61,955 bases of DNA from Bacteroidales bacterium (GCA_004558535.1 SFCP01000004.1:1-61955); one strand, 5' to 3'. Positions 17,794-26,512 are shown, counted from the stretch's first letter. The notes: generated by a model from the letters alone, not told the origin. Numbers and translations are program-made.

Positions 17794-19347
17794 TTAGTTG
17801 ACGATGACTTCCACGGCTTGGGGCAGGGTGCGCTCGATGCCGTCTGGTCCGATGACGCGTACTTTTGAGATGTAGAAGCGTTGTCCTTTGCGCAGCGAGC
17901 GCATCAGGTCGCGTTGGGCATCGGTGAAGTGGGCGCCGGACGAGGCTTCGGGCCGGGCATTTCCCATTCGGTCGTGGAATACCGTTTCGAAACTGAGCAC
18001 GCGGAACGGGATATCAAGCAAGCCGTCGTCGATAGCGGCTCCCAGTCCCTGCGCTCCCAGCGCTGCTGCTTTCGAGAGGCGTCCTCCTTTGAAGCGGTCG
18101 CCGTTTACTTCGATATAGGCAGTCGGGTCGGGCAGTTTGCGTACCTTGAAGGAGAACTGACCCATGGTTTGCGTCTTGCCATTGACCACGCCGGTGACGC
18201 TGAAGGTCACATCCTGTCCCACGGCGGCGGGTCGGGCCACATATTTCCCGTTGCCCTGTGGTGTCAGAGTGCCGCCGGTCATGCTCAGGCTGATTTTGTT
18301 GGAGGGTATGCCCGAGGCAGAGACGCTGATGGGGTTGTTGAATCCGGCGTAGAGCACGTTCATCAGGTCGGCAGCCACGGTGGCGCCTGTCGGTGGGGCG
18401 ATAACGTTGTATTTCTGCAGGAAGTTGCGTCGTATAACCTCGCCGGCGGCGTTTGGCATCTCGATGTAGCCCGAGAAGCTGTACTCGCCGGGACTTCCCA
18501 CGCGGAAGCTGTATGTGCCGTCGTTGTCAATTTTGCGTCCGTTCACGTAGATTTCCGGCCGCTGGGTTGTATCGATGGCTGCCATGAATATCCTTGAATT
18601 GAAGACGTCGCCCGGGAAGAGCGTAGTAGCCTCCGGCAGCACGTAGGCGTTGAGTTCGTTCACGCGGATGTCCTTGACGTCGATATTGGTCATGAGGCTG
18701 TGGAGCGCCACGCCCTCTGCGGTGCGGATATCGTTTTGCAGTTTTGTGAGCATCGTCACTGCGGCCACGGCCGGCATGGATTCAAACATGTACTCCTCCC
18801 ATTTTTTGCCCTTGTTCTCGGGTGTTTGCGGCACGTCGGTACTTAGGTTGGAGGCGGTGATAGCCTGTTGGCGTGCATCGGGTATGAGTTGCAGGATGCG
18901 GTGGCGATAGGCGTTGATACTGTTGTAGAGGTTTCGTCCTTGTCCCTTGGCGGGCGCCAGCATGATGTGTCCGGCGGCTTCCAGGTCCTCTTTGTTTTGT
19001 ATGTTGTCCGGGTCTGCGTCGGGTCCGTCGGCTTGTCGTGCGATAGCCAGTCGCAGTTGTGCGGCGAAGTTGTAGAGAGAGTCCGACATGCTTTTGACTT
19101 CCATGGCACGGTCGTACCAGGGTTTTACTTTTGTCGGGTTCTTTTTCATTTGTTCCGCCAGGTCTGCGTAGAGTGCTTCGTTCTCTTTGATGGCATTGTC
19201 CGTCGAACGGAGCAGGCTATTGCCCACGAGGTCGAAGCCCTTGAGTACTTCGTTCGACACGTTGAGGGCAAGCATGGCCAAAAGTACGATGTACATCAGG
19301 TTGATCATCTTTTGGCGCGGCGAAACCGGTCTTTTCTTTACAGCCAT
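17794..19347 (-). CDS. gldM: Type IX secretion motor protein GldM/PorM
   Basis: This 517-residue protein has one N-terminal membrane helix (about residues 15-35, after MAVKKRPVSPRQKMINLMY) and a large periplasmic region of GldM domains. With GldL it forms the proton-driven motor that powers type IX secretion. The N-terminal sequence is among the most conserved in the family and fixes the start at 19347. Its length matches PorM. gldL lies 60 nt upstream and gldN follows. Confidence 0.96.
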   Translation of the reverse strand: MAVKKRPVSPRQKMINLMYIVLLAMLALNVSNEVLKGFDLVGNSLLRSTDNAIKENEALYADLAEQMKKNPTKVKPWYDRAMEVKSMSDSLYNFAAQLRLAIARQADGPDADPDNIQNKEDLEAAGHIMLAPAKGQGRNLYNSINAYRHRILQLIPDARQQAITASNLSTDVPQTPENKGKKWEEYMFESMPAVAAVTMLTKLQNDIRTAEGVALHSLMTNIDVKDIRVNELNAYVLPEATTLFPGDVFNSRIFMAAIDTTQRPEIYVNGRKIDNDGTYSFRVGSPGEYSFSGYIEMPNAAGEVIRRNFLQKYNVIAPPTGATVAADLMNVLYAGFNNPISVSASGIPSNKISLSMTGGTLTPQGNGKYVARPAAVGQDVTFSVTGVVNGKTQTMGQFSFKVRKLPDPTAYIEVNGDRFKGGRLSKAAALGAQGLGAAIDDGLLDIPFRVLSFETVFHDRMGNARPEASSGAHFTDAQRDLMRSLRKGQRFYISKVRVIGPDGIERTLPQAVEVIVN

Positions 19348-19407
19348 CCTTATTGATTTTGGGCGTTGTGGGGATTTTGTGGGTGCAGGGTGCTCCCTGC
19401 GTCGTTT

Positions 19408-20496
19408 TTAGTCTTTTGCGGCAGTTTGTCCTCCTCGCATGTTGACGGTCAGTGCTTCGATCATTCGTCCGTAGACGGCGTTGAGGTCTTCTATCTGTTG
19501 TGCCAGTTTGTGGGTTTGCTCGTTGATTTGGTCTATGGTGCCGACCTGGAGGCTGATGCTCTTGAGGTGGAGTTCGTAGACCTTGTTGATGCCCGTCAGT
19601 GTGCGGTTGAGGTTTTCCATTTCCTCGCTGTCCTTTGTCAGGCGGGCACTTTGTTCGTCCACCTTGGCGAAGGTTTCGGCCAGTGCTTGCAGTTTTTCGA
19701 TGTAGGTCTGTGTGGCAGCCTCCATTTCGGGCGAGAGGACGGCCTGTGCGCGGTGTAGGAGTTCGTCGTTGGCCACGCGGATGATTTGTGCCAGCCGTTG
19801 TGCTTCGTTCTCGAAGGGTTGCTCGCCTGCGGGTGTAGCAGCGGCGATGGCAGCGGCGGCAGCTTGTGCTGCGTCGGGGCTGGCTGCGGCGTCCGTCGTC
19901 GTGGCGGGAGCTGCCGTGTTGTCCTGCGTAGCAGCTGCCACGCCCGGAGCCACGCCTCCGCCGATGATAATCGTACCTCCGCCTCCTGCGGCCACGCCCT
20001 GCAGGCCGGCGGGTGCGCCTCCGGTGCTGCCGGGGATGCCCTGTGCGGCCTGTGCCGCTGCTGCCACGGCGGTAGCGTTCTGTTCAGCCTCGGCCAGGTC
20101 GGCTTGTTCGTCTGCCATGTGAATGTGGGTCTGCGGCGATGCTTCGGCCGGCTCTTCGCCGGCGAGCGGGAGGTCGTCGCTTTCCGGTGTCGGCTCTTCG
20201 CTCAGGCCCAATCGTTCGGCCATTTCCTCTTCGGTCTCGAGTTCTTCGGGCAATTCCTTGCCCACTTCTGTTTTGTCGAAGGGTCGGTCGAATGCCGAGA
20301 GGAAGAAGACGACGACTTCGGTACCCATACCGATGAAGAGCATGATATTTCCGCCCTGGATGTGCGTCAGTTTGAACAGCGCACCGAGTATGACGATGGA
20401 TGCGCCCCAGCTGTAGGCGTAGTTCAGGAAAGTTTGTCCCGGCACACTGTCCATCCAGTTTTGCAAGCGGACTATGAGGTTGATTTTACCGGCCAT
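19408..20496 (-). CDS. gldL: Type IX secretion motor protein GldL/PorL with long linker
   Basis: This 362-residue inner-membrane protein has two membrane helices (about 22-45 and 48-70) that carry the GldL signature, with a membrane-embedded glutamate in GMGTEVVVFF that is thought to take part in proton flow. A C-terminal helical region (about 260-360) with coiled-coil character is typical. Between them, at about 130-220, lies an Ala/Gly/Thr-rich low-complexity linker, which makes the protein longer than commonly described GldL. A TATAATATTA motif overlaps the start codon at 20494-20496. Confidence 0.95.
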   Translation of the reverse strand: MAGKINLIVRLQNWMDSVPGQTFLNYAYSWGASIVILGALFKLTHIQGGNIMLFIGMGTEVVVFFLSAFDRPFDKTEVGKELPEELETEEEMAERLGLSEEPTPESDDLPLAGEEPAEASPQTHIHMADEQADLAEAEQNATAVAAAAQAAQGIPGSTGGAPAGLQGVAAGGGGTIIIGGGVAPGVAAATQDNTAAPATTTDAAASPDAAQAAAAAIAAATPAGEQPFENEAQRLAQIIRVANDELLHRAQAVLSPEMEAATQTYIEKLQALAETFAKVDEQSARLTKDSEEMENLNRTLTGINKVYELHLKSISLQVGTIDQINEQTHKLAQQIEDLNAVYGRMIEALTVNMRGGQTAAKD

Positions 20497-20505
20497 AATA
20501 TTATA
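20495..20505 (-). promoter_or_regulatory. TATAATATTA motif at the gldL start
   Basis: On the minus strand TATAATATTAT runs directly into the ATG of gldL. See the recurrent motif at holB, nadA and the M6 protease gene. Confidence 0.4.
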
Positions 20506-20522
20506 ATGGGGAAAGGGTTGGG

Positions 20523-22013
20523 TTATTTCTTGCGATTGCTTTTATCGTTGATGTTGCTGCTGGTGGTTGTCGCTTTTGAGCGTACGCAGCGGAAGCCGAT
20601 GAAAGAGCGCGGTTGGTTTTGGTATTCCCACGTGCGCCATGCGGATCGGATGTAGGATATAGGGTCTTTCCACGAACCGCCTCTCACGCTTTTGCGTTTC
20701 AGCAGGTAGGGGTCTTCTTTGGCTGCATTGTAGCTCAGTTCGGGGTTGAGGTCGGCCATGGCGGCGACGCCGGCTTCGGTGTACACGGTGCTGGTCCATT
20801 CGGCCACGTTGCCGGCCATATCGAAGAGGCCGTTTGAATTGGCGCCATAGATACCTGTGCGCGAGGTAATCAGGTTGCCGTCATCGGTATAGTTGCCTTT
20901 GTCCGGTTTGAAGTTGGCATAGAAGCATCCTTTGTCGTTTTTCGAGCTGTCTCCCTCCCAGGGATAGGGGTTTCCCTCCTTGCCGCGTGCGGCGTATTCC
21001 CATTCGATTTCGGTCGGCAGGCGGTAGCGTTGCAGGTAGCGTGCCTGTGCGCCCATGCCGCGGAGCAGGTATTCGGTGCGCCATGCGCAGAAGGCCTGTG
21101 CCTGTTCCCAGGTGACGCCCACCACGGGGTATTCGTTGTAGACGGGCGAGGAGAAGTACAGGCGCATGTAGGTCTCGTTGTGTGCGTTGGGGAAGTCGTT
21201 GACCCAGCAGGTCGTGTCGGGATAGACCGGCACGATGTACGTATTGAGGAAGTCGTAGGGACCGGAGAGCGGGCGCTCGATGGTTTGCCGCACGATGGCC
21301 CCGTTTTCGTCGATGTAGGCCGTGTCCTTGGAGATCATGACCACTTCGTCGGGGTCGGTGACGATGTCGGTATTGAGGTTGCGCTCTGTGGGGTCAAGCC
21401 GGTACTTGCGGAGTGCCGCTTTCTCGTAGTCGAAGACTTCGTAGCGGTAGTTCAGTTGCTTGATATCCAGCATGACGGTACCGTCGATGGGGTGTCGTGT
21501 GTACACGCTTTGGATGGCGCGCTCCTGTTCTTCGGTCGGTTTCCGCCAGGGTATGGGTTTGGTCCAGTTGAGGTGCGGTGTGACGGGTTCTCCGTAGCGG
21601 TCCGTTTCGATTTTGAACGTTTCGTCGCCGCCATACATGGGGTCGGCCAGCCTTTCACGGATGATAGAGTCGCGCACCCACTCCACGAACTGTCGGTACA
21701 TGGAGTTGGTCACTTCCGTTTGGTCCATCCAGAATCCGTCCACAGAGATCTCGCGGACGGGTGTAGTCATTCCCCAGAGGGTGTCGTTGTTTTCGACGCC
21801 GGCTTTCAGGAAGCCTCGCTTCACCTCTACCATGCCGAAGGGGGCGGGTTCGTTGTAGGACGAGGAGCGTTGCCCCGTCACTTCGCCGCCGTTCTGCATA
21901 GCCCGGCTTCCGCCGTAGCAGGAAGCCAGCAGGCAGCACAGCGTCAGTGCGGACAGCGCTGTCATGGCGCTGCGCAGGGAGCGAACTGCGGTATGATTGT
22001 TCAGTGCGTTCAT
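20523..22013 (-). CDS. gldK: Type IX secretion lipoprotein GldK/PorK
   Basis: This 496-residue protein has a lipoprotein signal peptide with lipobox LLASC (Cys32) and a formylglycine-generating-enzyme/sulfatase-modifying fold (conserved GFWMDQTEVTN, YRLPTEIEWEYAARG, NSNGLFDMAGNVAEWTS and SVRGGSWKD segments). In this family the fold is structural: GldK/PorK forms the periplasmic ring of the type IX translocon with GldN. The gene order and lipobox separate it from true sulfatase-modifying enzymes. Confidence 0.95.
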   Translation of the reverse strand: MNALNNHTAVRSLRSAMTALSALTLCCLLASCYGGSRAMQNGGEVTGQRSSSYNEPAPFGMVEVKRGFLKAGVENNDTLWGMTTPVREISVDGFWMDQTEVTNSMYRQFVEWVRDSIIRERLADPMYGGDETFKIETDRYGEPVTPHLNWTKPIPWRKPTEEQERAIQSVYTRHPIDGTVMLDIKQLNYRYEVFDYEKAALRKYRLDPTERNLNTDIVTDPDEVVMISKDTAYIDENGAIVRQTIERPLSGPYDFLNTYIVPVYPDTTCWVNDFPNAHNETYMRLYFSSPVYNEYPVVGVTWEQAQAFCAWRTEYLLRGMGAQARYLQRYRLPTEIEWEYAARGKEGNPYPWEGDSSKNDKGCFYANFKPDKGNYTDDGNLITSRTGIYGANSNGLFDMAGNVAEWTSTVYTEAGVAAMADLNPELSYNAAKEDPYLLKRKSVRGGSWKDPISYIRSAWRTWEYQNQPRSFIGFRCVRSKATTTSSNINDKSNRKK

Positions 22014-22091
22014 GTATGGTGTGTTTGTATTTTATTGCGTGTGTTGTAGGGGTTGCTTACTGCGTCAGTCGGTTTGCGGCCGGGCCGTGTG

Positions 22092-23078
22092 TCAGAGGAA
22101 CCTCACGCTGCGGTGCAGGTTCTTGCCTTTTTTCGTCAGGTTGAGGTCCAGACGGTAGCCGATAGTCACTTCGTGCTGTCCGCTTTCCAGCCCGATGCCT
22201 TCGGTAAAGGCTTCGTAGGAGTAGCTCAGGTCGATGCCGTGAAATCGTCCGCCCACGAAGAGGGTCACGGAGTGCATGGGGCTGTAGCTCAATCCGCCGT
22301 ATAGGCGTTTCTTCTCGTGTGAATAGAGCAGCCGGGCTGTGACATCGGCGCGAAAGTCCGCCCCGTCGTAGCGCAGCATTGTCGAAGGGACTATTTTGAA
22401 TAACGGATTTCGTGTGCGGATATTGTATGCGGCGGTAAAATTATACAAACTTTTAACTTTTATCTCGTTGGTTTCGCCCAGCAGGACGGTCGGAGCGGTC
22501 AGGTGCATGGCCGAGATGCCGGCTTGGAGCGGTCCGCGGGTGTAGTAGAGGCCGACCGACACGTCAAACTTGGAGCCCGACATTTCCGAACTGGGGAAGG
22601 CCGGGTCGTTGCCGTCGCCCAGGTCGGCTTTCGAGCCATCCACTTTTTCGTTGAGCATATCTACCTCGACACCGATGCCCAGTCTGCCGCCAAAGAGCTT
22701 TTGGTGGTAGGCATATTGCACCGAGAAGCGCTGGTGGGCAAAGAGGCCGATTTCATCTTTCTCGAACAGGAGGCCAACGCCGTGGCGTGTGCGTCCCAGC
22801 ATGAAGGCCATGTCGGCGCCTGCATACATGGTGCCGCCGGCGTCCTCGAAGCCCGTGGCGTGCGTCTGGTAGGCCGCTGTGATGTTCAGCTCGTCGTTGC
22901 GGCCCACCGCGCCGGCGTTCAGCTGCGGCAGCATGTCCCAATAGTGTGCAAAGGCCGGAGCCTGCTGTGCCCGGCCCGACTGTGTCCACAGGCCCGCCAG
23001 CAGGCATACGCAGAGCCACGCCGCGCGATGCAAGGTGCTGCGGCGGGACGTCTTGGGTGCAACCGGTGGTAGGTTCAT
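22092..23078 (-). CDS. porP: PorP/SprF family outer-membrane protein
   Basis: This 328-residue protein has a signal peptide (about 1-31, ending GRAQQ) and a PorP/SprF-type beta-barrel. Such proteins anchor or gate type IX cargo and are encoded directly before gldK in many Bacteroidetes, as here. The start at 23078 (MNLPPVAPK) is chosen because the longer frame to 23204 runs through the promoter region, which contains TACCTTTG on the minus strand at 23124-23117. The C-terminus ends with an aromatic residue pattern as expected for a barrel. Confidence 0.9.
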   Translation of the reverse strand: MNLPPVAPKTSRRSTLHRAAWLCVCLLAGLWTQSGRAQQAPAFAHYWDMLPQLNAGAVGRNDELNITAAYQTHATGFEDAGGTMYAGADMAFMLGRTRHGVGLLFEKDEIGLFAHQRFSVQYAYHQKLFGGRLGIGVEVDMLNEKVDGSKADLGDGNDPAFPSSEMSGSKFDVSVGLYYTRGPLQAGISAMHLTAPTVLLGETNEIKVKSLYNFTAAYNIRTRNPLFKIVPSTMLRYDGADFRADVTARLLYSHEKKRLYGGLSYSPMHSVTLFVGGRFHGIDLSYSYEAFTEGIGLESGQHEVTIGYRLDLNLTKKGKNLHRSVRFL

Positions 23079-23116
23079 GGCTGTTTTGTTCGTTGGGAAA
23101 AAGGGTAAACCACCTG

Positions 23117-23124
23117 CAAAGGTA
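23117..23124 (-). promoter_or_regulatory. -7 element of the type IX secretion operon
   Basis: On the minus strand TACCTTTG lies about 40 nt upstream of the porP start. No clear TTTG is found at the usual distance, so the promoter may be weak or activator-dependent, which would fit PorX-linked regulation (inference). Confidence 0.5.
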
Positions 23125-23213
23125 ATGGTTTTCTTTGAGAGAGAGGCCGCCGGGCGCCCTAATTCCTGATTTCGGATTTCCAATTCCCGATTTCCTAAAA
23201 ACAATTTCCGATT

Positions 23214-23477
23214 ATTTAAGCTTTTTTATGCCGCCGCGCCCGCCCTGTCTGCCACTTCCTCGCGCGCCCTCAGCACCTACGAAGAACTAAGTGCCGAGTA
23301 GTTTCAACCAAGTGCTTTGTAGAAGAAACCAAGTCGTACTTAATTTTGACTATCCCGCCGCCAAATACCCCCACTGCCGGCTTTGTAAAAAGCAGGAGGG
23401 CAACCGCTGTGGCGATTACCCTCCTTTGCAAAGGCAAATATACGAAATATTTGCGTGAAGTCCAAATGTGAATTAAC
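23214..23477 (-). repeat. Dispersed promoter-hairpin-iteron element, copy C
   Basis: This is the inverted counterpart of copy B, sharing both ends (GTTAATTCAC and AATCGGAAAT). On the minus strand TTTG (23466-23463), 20 nt, TATATTTG (23442-23435), a hairpin pairing 23424-23416 with 23403-23395, TGCTTTTT, then 21-bp iterons (about 23349-23281). Confidence 0.85.
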
Positions 23478-23504
23478 GAAAGTGCACAATTTCGCTGTGC
23501 CGCC

Positions 23505-23630
23505 GGCTTTGGGCGCTTCGCAGCAGGCTGTGCCCGCTGCGCCGTCGGCTTTTTGGCGCTTTGCGGCAGGCTATGCCCGCTGTGCCGAGGCTTTTGGGCG
23601 CTTCGCAGCAGGCTGTGTCCGCTGTGCCGC
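23505..23630. repeat. 42-bp tandem repeat, three units
   Basis: Units starting at 23505, 23547 and 23589 share the pattern GGCTTTTGGGCGCTTCGCAG...GCAGGCTGTGCCCGCTG with about 80-90 percent identity by eye. The 42-bp period equals 14 codons and one frame stays open, but I do not call a gene because there is no plausible start or family. Confidence 0.75.
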
Positions 23631-23648
23631 CGGTCCCGTCGTGCAGCT

Positions 23649-23810
23649 TTATTGGGTTGTGATGAGCACTTTCAGGCTTCCCCCGGGCACGACAAGCAGG
23701 CAGCTCCCGTCAGGCAGGCTTACCACGACCGGCCGGGGATTGGCCTTGATGGCAAAGGCTGCCAAGGGCAGGCTTAGGAGGAGCGGGAGGAGGAGTAAAC
23801 GTAGTTTCAT
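23649..23810 (-). pseudogene. N-terminal remnant of a secreted protein (M6 protease-like)
   Basis: This 53-residue frame begins with a convincing signal peptide (MKLRLLLLPLLLSLPLAAFA) followed by a segment, ANPRPVVVSLPDGS, that resembles the start of the mature region in type IX-exported M6 metalloproteases (compare YPGLLRVKQPSGR in the gene at 55172-58051). It then stops. I read it as a truncated copy, although a genuine small secreted protein cannot be excluded. It lies between copies C and D of the dispersed element. Confidence 0.5.
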
Positions 23811-23889
23811 GATTCTTCTGGAGGAGAGGGGATGGCTGCGGAGCACTTGTGCGCGACCATCCGCGGGAAAACGGAAAGAAGGGGCAAAC

Positions 23890-23932
23890 TTTCAAATCGG
23901 TTTGCCCCTTCATGTGCTATTAATATTATAGG
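23890..23932 (-). terminator. Hairpin with TATAATATTA motif
   Basis: AAGGGGCAAAC (23879-23889 region) pairs with GTTTGCCCCTT (ending at 23910), a strong stem between the two secreted-protein remnants, likely the terminator of the 23958-24128 frame. CCTATAATATTA on the minus strand lies next to it at 23932-23921. Confidence 0.55.
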
Positions 23933-23957
23933 TGTGTCATGGTGACAGGGCGGAAGT

Positions 23958-24128
23958 TTACTTGATGACGACCTTTCGGGTCTGCTTTCCGCTCTTCACT
24001 ACGTAGATGCCGGCCGGCAGGCCCTGCATGCCGCCGCGCTGCAGCAGGCGTCCGCTCAGGTCGAATACAGCTTTGAGGTAGAAGTCGTCCGCTTCTTCGC
24101 TGCCGTAGTAGTAGGAATAGATTGCCAT
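23958..24128 (-). pseudogene. C-terminal sorting-domain remnant of a type IX cargo protein
   Basis: This 56-residue frame reads like the last part of a type IX sorting domain: FDLSGRLLQRGGMQGLPAGI followed by YVVKSGKQTRKVVIK at the stop. The family's pattern is a YDLSGR motif, then GLPxGIYxVxxG and a basic end. There is no signal peptide, so the frame cannot function as exported cargo by itself and is probably the tail of a deleted gene. Upstream it runs into copy D of the dispersed element, which supplies a promoter pointing at it; transcription of the remnant is therefore possible. Confidence 0.6.
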
Positions 24129-24159
24129 TCTGCGGCGCAGAAAAATGCGCACCGCGGCG

Positions 24160-24393
24160 CTGCGGAAAATTACACAGGACTTGGTGAAAACTACAAAGCA
24201 CTTAGAAAAAACTACAAAGCACTTAGAAAAAATTACAAAGCACTTGGTTTTGCCCACTCCCGGCCTATTTCGCACTCCGACGTCCCCAAAAAGCAGGAGG
24301 AAGCACTCCGTAGCGGGTACTTCCTCCATTTGGCCTACTGCAAAGATACAAAATTTTTCGCCCAAGTCCAAATGCGCCTCTTCGCGTTTTAAC
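24160..24393 (-). repeat. Dispersed promoter-hairpin-iteron element, copy D
   Basis: On the minus strand: GTTAAAACG (24393-24385), TTTG (24372-24369), 20 nt, TATCTTTG (24348-24341), hairpin GGAGGAAG (24327-24320) with CTTCCTCC (24303-24296), TGCTTTTT, then four very regular 21-bp iterons (24249-24166) with core TACAAAGCACTTAGAAAAA. The iterons are the most perfect of all copies. Confidence 0.85.
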
Positions 24394-24586
24394 ATTTCGC
24401 CCGTCTGCCTGTTTGGCTCTCATTGGTCCCCTCTTTCCTCCCATCTTAACGCCTTTTTCACTTTCGGTGCAGCCGCAACTGCGGAATTTTCCGTAAGTTT
24501 GCCCGGCGTAAGGCAGGGGCGTGCCGCCGTACCGCCGCTTTGCGTCCCCGCCTGCCCCCAACCAATGTATCATAAACGTATGTAAT

Positions 24587-26269
24587 ATGGGAAAGACAAT
24601 AACCATCCGCTGCAAAAATACCGGACGCAGCCACAAAGTGCCCATGGGCTTCAACCTCGAGGAAGTCTATGAAATGCTGGAAATACAGATGCCGCTCGGC
24701 GTGACCAGTGCCAAGGTCAACAACAAGGTCGAGGGCCTGCACTTCATGCTCTTCAACGACAAGGACGTGGAGTTCCTCGACATCAGCTCCTCCTCGGGCA
24801 TGCGCACCTACACGCGCTCGCTCTTCTTCGTGCTCTACAAGGCCGTGCGCGAGCTTTATCCCGGTATGCGCCTGCGCATCGATACCCCCGTGAGCAACGG
24901 TTATTATTGCACACTCGAACCCGCCGACGGCGCTGCGCCTGCCGGTGGCGACGAAGCAGCCGCGCGATGCACCGCCATCCGACAGCGGATGCAGGAAATC
25001 ATCGATGCCGACCTGCCCTTCCACCGCGTGACCTGCCCCACCGAGGAGGCCATCCGCCTGTTTCGCGAGAGCGGGCTGGAAAGCAAGGCACAGTTGCTCG
25101 AAAGCCTTGGTTCGCTCTACACGCATTACTACACTCTGGACGGGACGGCCGATTATTTCTACGGCTCCCTGCTCATCCGCACCTCGCAAATCACCTGCTT
25201 CGACCTGCTGACCTATGGCGAGGGACTGCTGTTGCGACTGCCCGACCCGCAGCAGCCCGGAAAGTTGCGCCCTATGCGCGAGCAGGCCAAGATGTTCGAC
25301 GTCTTTCGCGAACAGCACCGCTGGCAGAAAATCCTCGGCATTTCCACCGTCGGCGAGCTTAACAAAGCGTGCGAGGAGGGCTATGCAAACGACCTGATCA
25401 ACGTGAGCGAGGCCCTGCAGGAGAAGAAAATCAGCCAAATCGCCGACCGCATCGCCGCACAGCCTGCCTATAAGGTCATACTCATCGCCGGACCCTCCTC
25501 GAGCGGCAAAACCACCTTCTCGAAAAGGCTCAGCGTGCAGCTCATGGCCTGCGGACTGCACCCCGTCCCCCTCTCGCTCGACGATTACTTCGTCAACCGC
25601 GCAGATACGCCCCGACTGCCCAACGGCGACTACGACTACGAGAACGTCGAGGCCATGAACATCCCCCTCTTCAACGCACAAATGAACGCCCTGCTCCACG
25701 GCGAGGAGGTAGAACTGCCCCGCTATAATTTCAAGACGGGACAAAGCGAGGGCAGCGGACAAAGATTGAAACTGAAAAGCGATACACTGCTCATACTCGA
25801 AGGCATACATGCCCTCAACCCCCGCCTGACGGCCGACATCCCCGACGCCAACAAATTCAAGATCTACGCCTCGGCCCTCACCACCATCCTCCTGGACGAC
25901 CACAACTACATCCCCACCACCGACAACCGCCTGCTGCGACGCATCGTGCGCGACTACAAATACCGCGGCTACTCGGCCGAGGACACCATCCGCCGGTGGC
26001 CCGAGGTGAGAGAGGGCGAGGAACGCTGGATCTTCCCCTTCCAGGAACAGGCCGACGAGATGGTCAATACCGCCCTGCTCTTCGAACTCGCCACCCTGCG
26101 CGACCAGGCACTCCCCTTGCTCGAACGTGTGCCCGAACATGCACCCGAATACAGCGAAGCCTACCGCCTGCGCAAATTCCTCGGCTACTTCCGGCCCATC
26201 TCGCTCGAGGGACTGCCACCTACCTCCCTGCTGCGCGAATTTTTGGGCGGCAGCACTTTCCGCTACTGA
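24587..26269 (+). CDS. Nucleoside (uridine) kinase with TGS-like N-terminus
   Basis: This 560-residue protein has an N-terminal TGS-like/threonyl-tRNA-synthetase-like region (about 1-200, including an HYYTLDGT segment reminiscent of the synthetase second additional domain) and a C-terminal phosphoribulokinase/uridine kinase domain. The P-loop GPSSSGKTTF lies at about 302-311, followed by SLDDYF and a LEGIHALNP segment. It probably phosphorylates uridine or a related nucleoside; the role of the N-terminal part is not established. The start at 24587 (MGKTITIRCK) matches the family. Copy D of the dispersed element lies directly upstream, divergent. Confidence 0.88.
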   Translation: MGKTITIRCKNTGRSHKVPMGFNLEEVYEMLEIQMPLGVTSAKVNNKVEGLHFMLFNDKDVEFLDISSSSGMRTYTRSLFFVLYKAVRELYPGMRLRIDTPVSNGYYCTLEPADGAAPAGGDEAAARCTAIRQRMQEIIDADLPFHRVTCPTEEAIRLFRESGLESKAQLLESLGSLYTHYYTLDGTADYFYGSLLIRTSQITCFDLLTYGEGLLLRLPDPQQPGKLRPMREQAKMFDVFREQHRWQKILGISTVGELNKACEEGYANDLINVSEALQEKKISQIADRIAAQPAYKVILIAGPSSSGKTTFSKRLSVQLMACGLHPVPLSLDDYFVNRADTPRLPNGDYDYENVEAMNIPLFNAQMNALLHGEEVELPRYNFKTGQSEGSGQRLKLKSDTLLILEGIHALNPRLTADIPDANKFKIYASALTTILLDDHNYIPTTDNRLLRRIVRDYKYRGYSAEDTIRRWPEVREGEERWIFPFQEQADEMVNTALLFELATLRDQALPLLERVPEHAPEYSEAYRLRKFLGYFRPISLEGLPPTSLLREFLGGSTFRY

Positions 26270-26429
26270 CAAGTTGGAGGAAACGAAGCGGCCGCCAATT
26301 TCCAAATTCTGCAAGGTGGATTTGACAATTGGGCACTTGCTGCCGCTCCGACGTCCGAAAAACACGCAAAAAAAGCCACTCGCATGGAAAGATTTTAGGC
26401 AAAACTTTTTTCTGCGGAAATCTTTTTCG

Positions 26430-26437
26430 TAATTTTG
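26430..26437 (+). promoter_or_regulatory. -7 element of pckA promoter
   Basis: TAATTTTG lies about 75 nt before the pckA start. A TTTT sequence 20 nt upstream takes the -33 position. Confidence 0.6.
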
Positions 26438-26512
26438 CTACCGCAGGTCGAAAACGACCGGGAGGCAGCCCCTCCCCAGCATGCGACAATAACTGTTTAT
26501 ACTCAATAAATT

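Larger units (their letters stand above)
23079..23648. other. Intergenic region upstream of porP
   Basis: It contains the porP promoter, AT-rich TTCCNATT-type short repeats near 23160-23210, copy C of the dispersed element (23214-23477) and a three-unit 42-bp tandem repeat (23505-23630). No protein gene is supported. Confidence 0.65.

Noticed and set aside
23505..23630. Small repetitive protein gene with 14-residue repeats
   Set aside because: The frame stays open over three 42-bp units but starts inside copy C and has no plausible signal, promoter or homologue.
24166..24249. CRISPR-like look of regularly spaced repeats in the dispersed element
   Set aside because: The units are contiguous 21-bp tandem repeats without unique spacers and no cas genes are present.
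24145..24585. Frame of 146 codons through copy D with KTTKHLE heptads
   Set aside because: It runs through the element's hairpin and promoter and into the nucleoside-kinase leader; the heptads are reported as a finding but there is no gene-like start or family.
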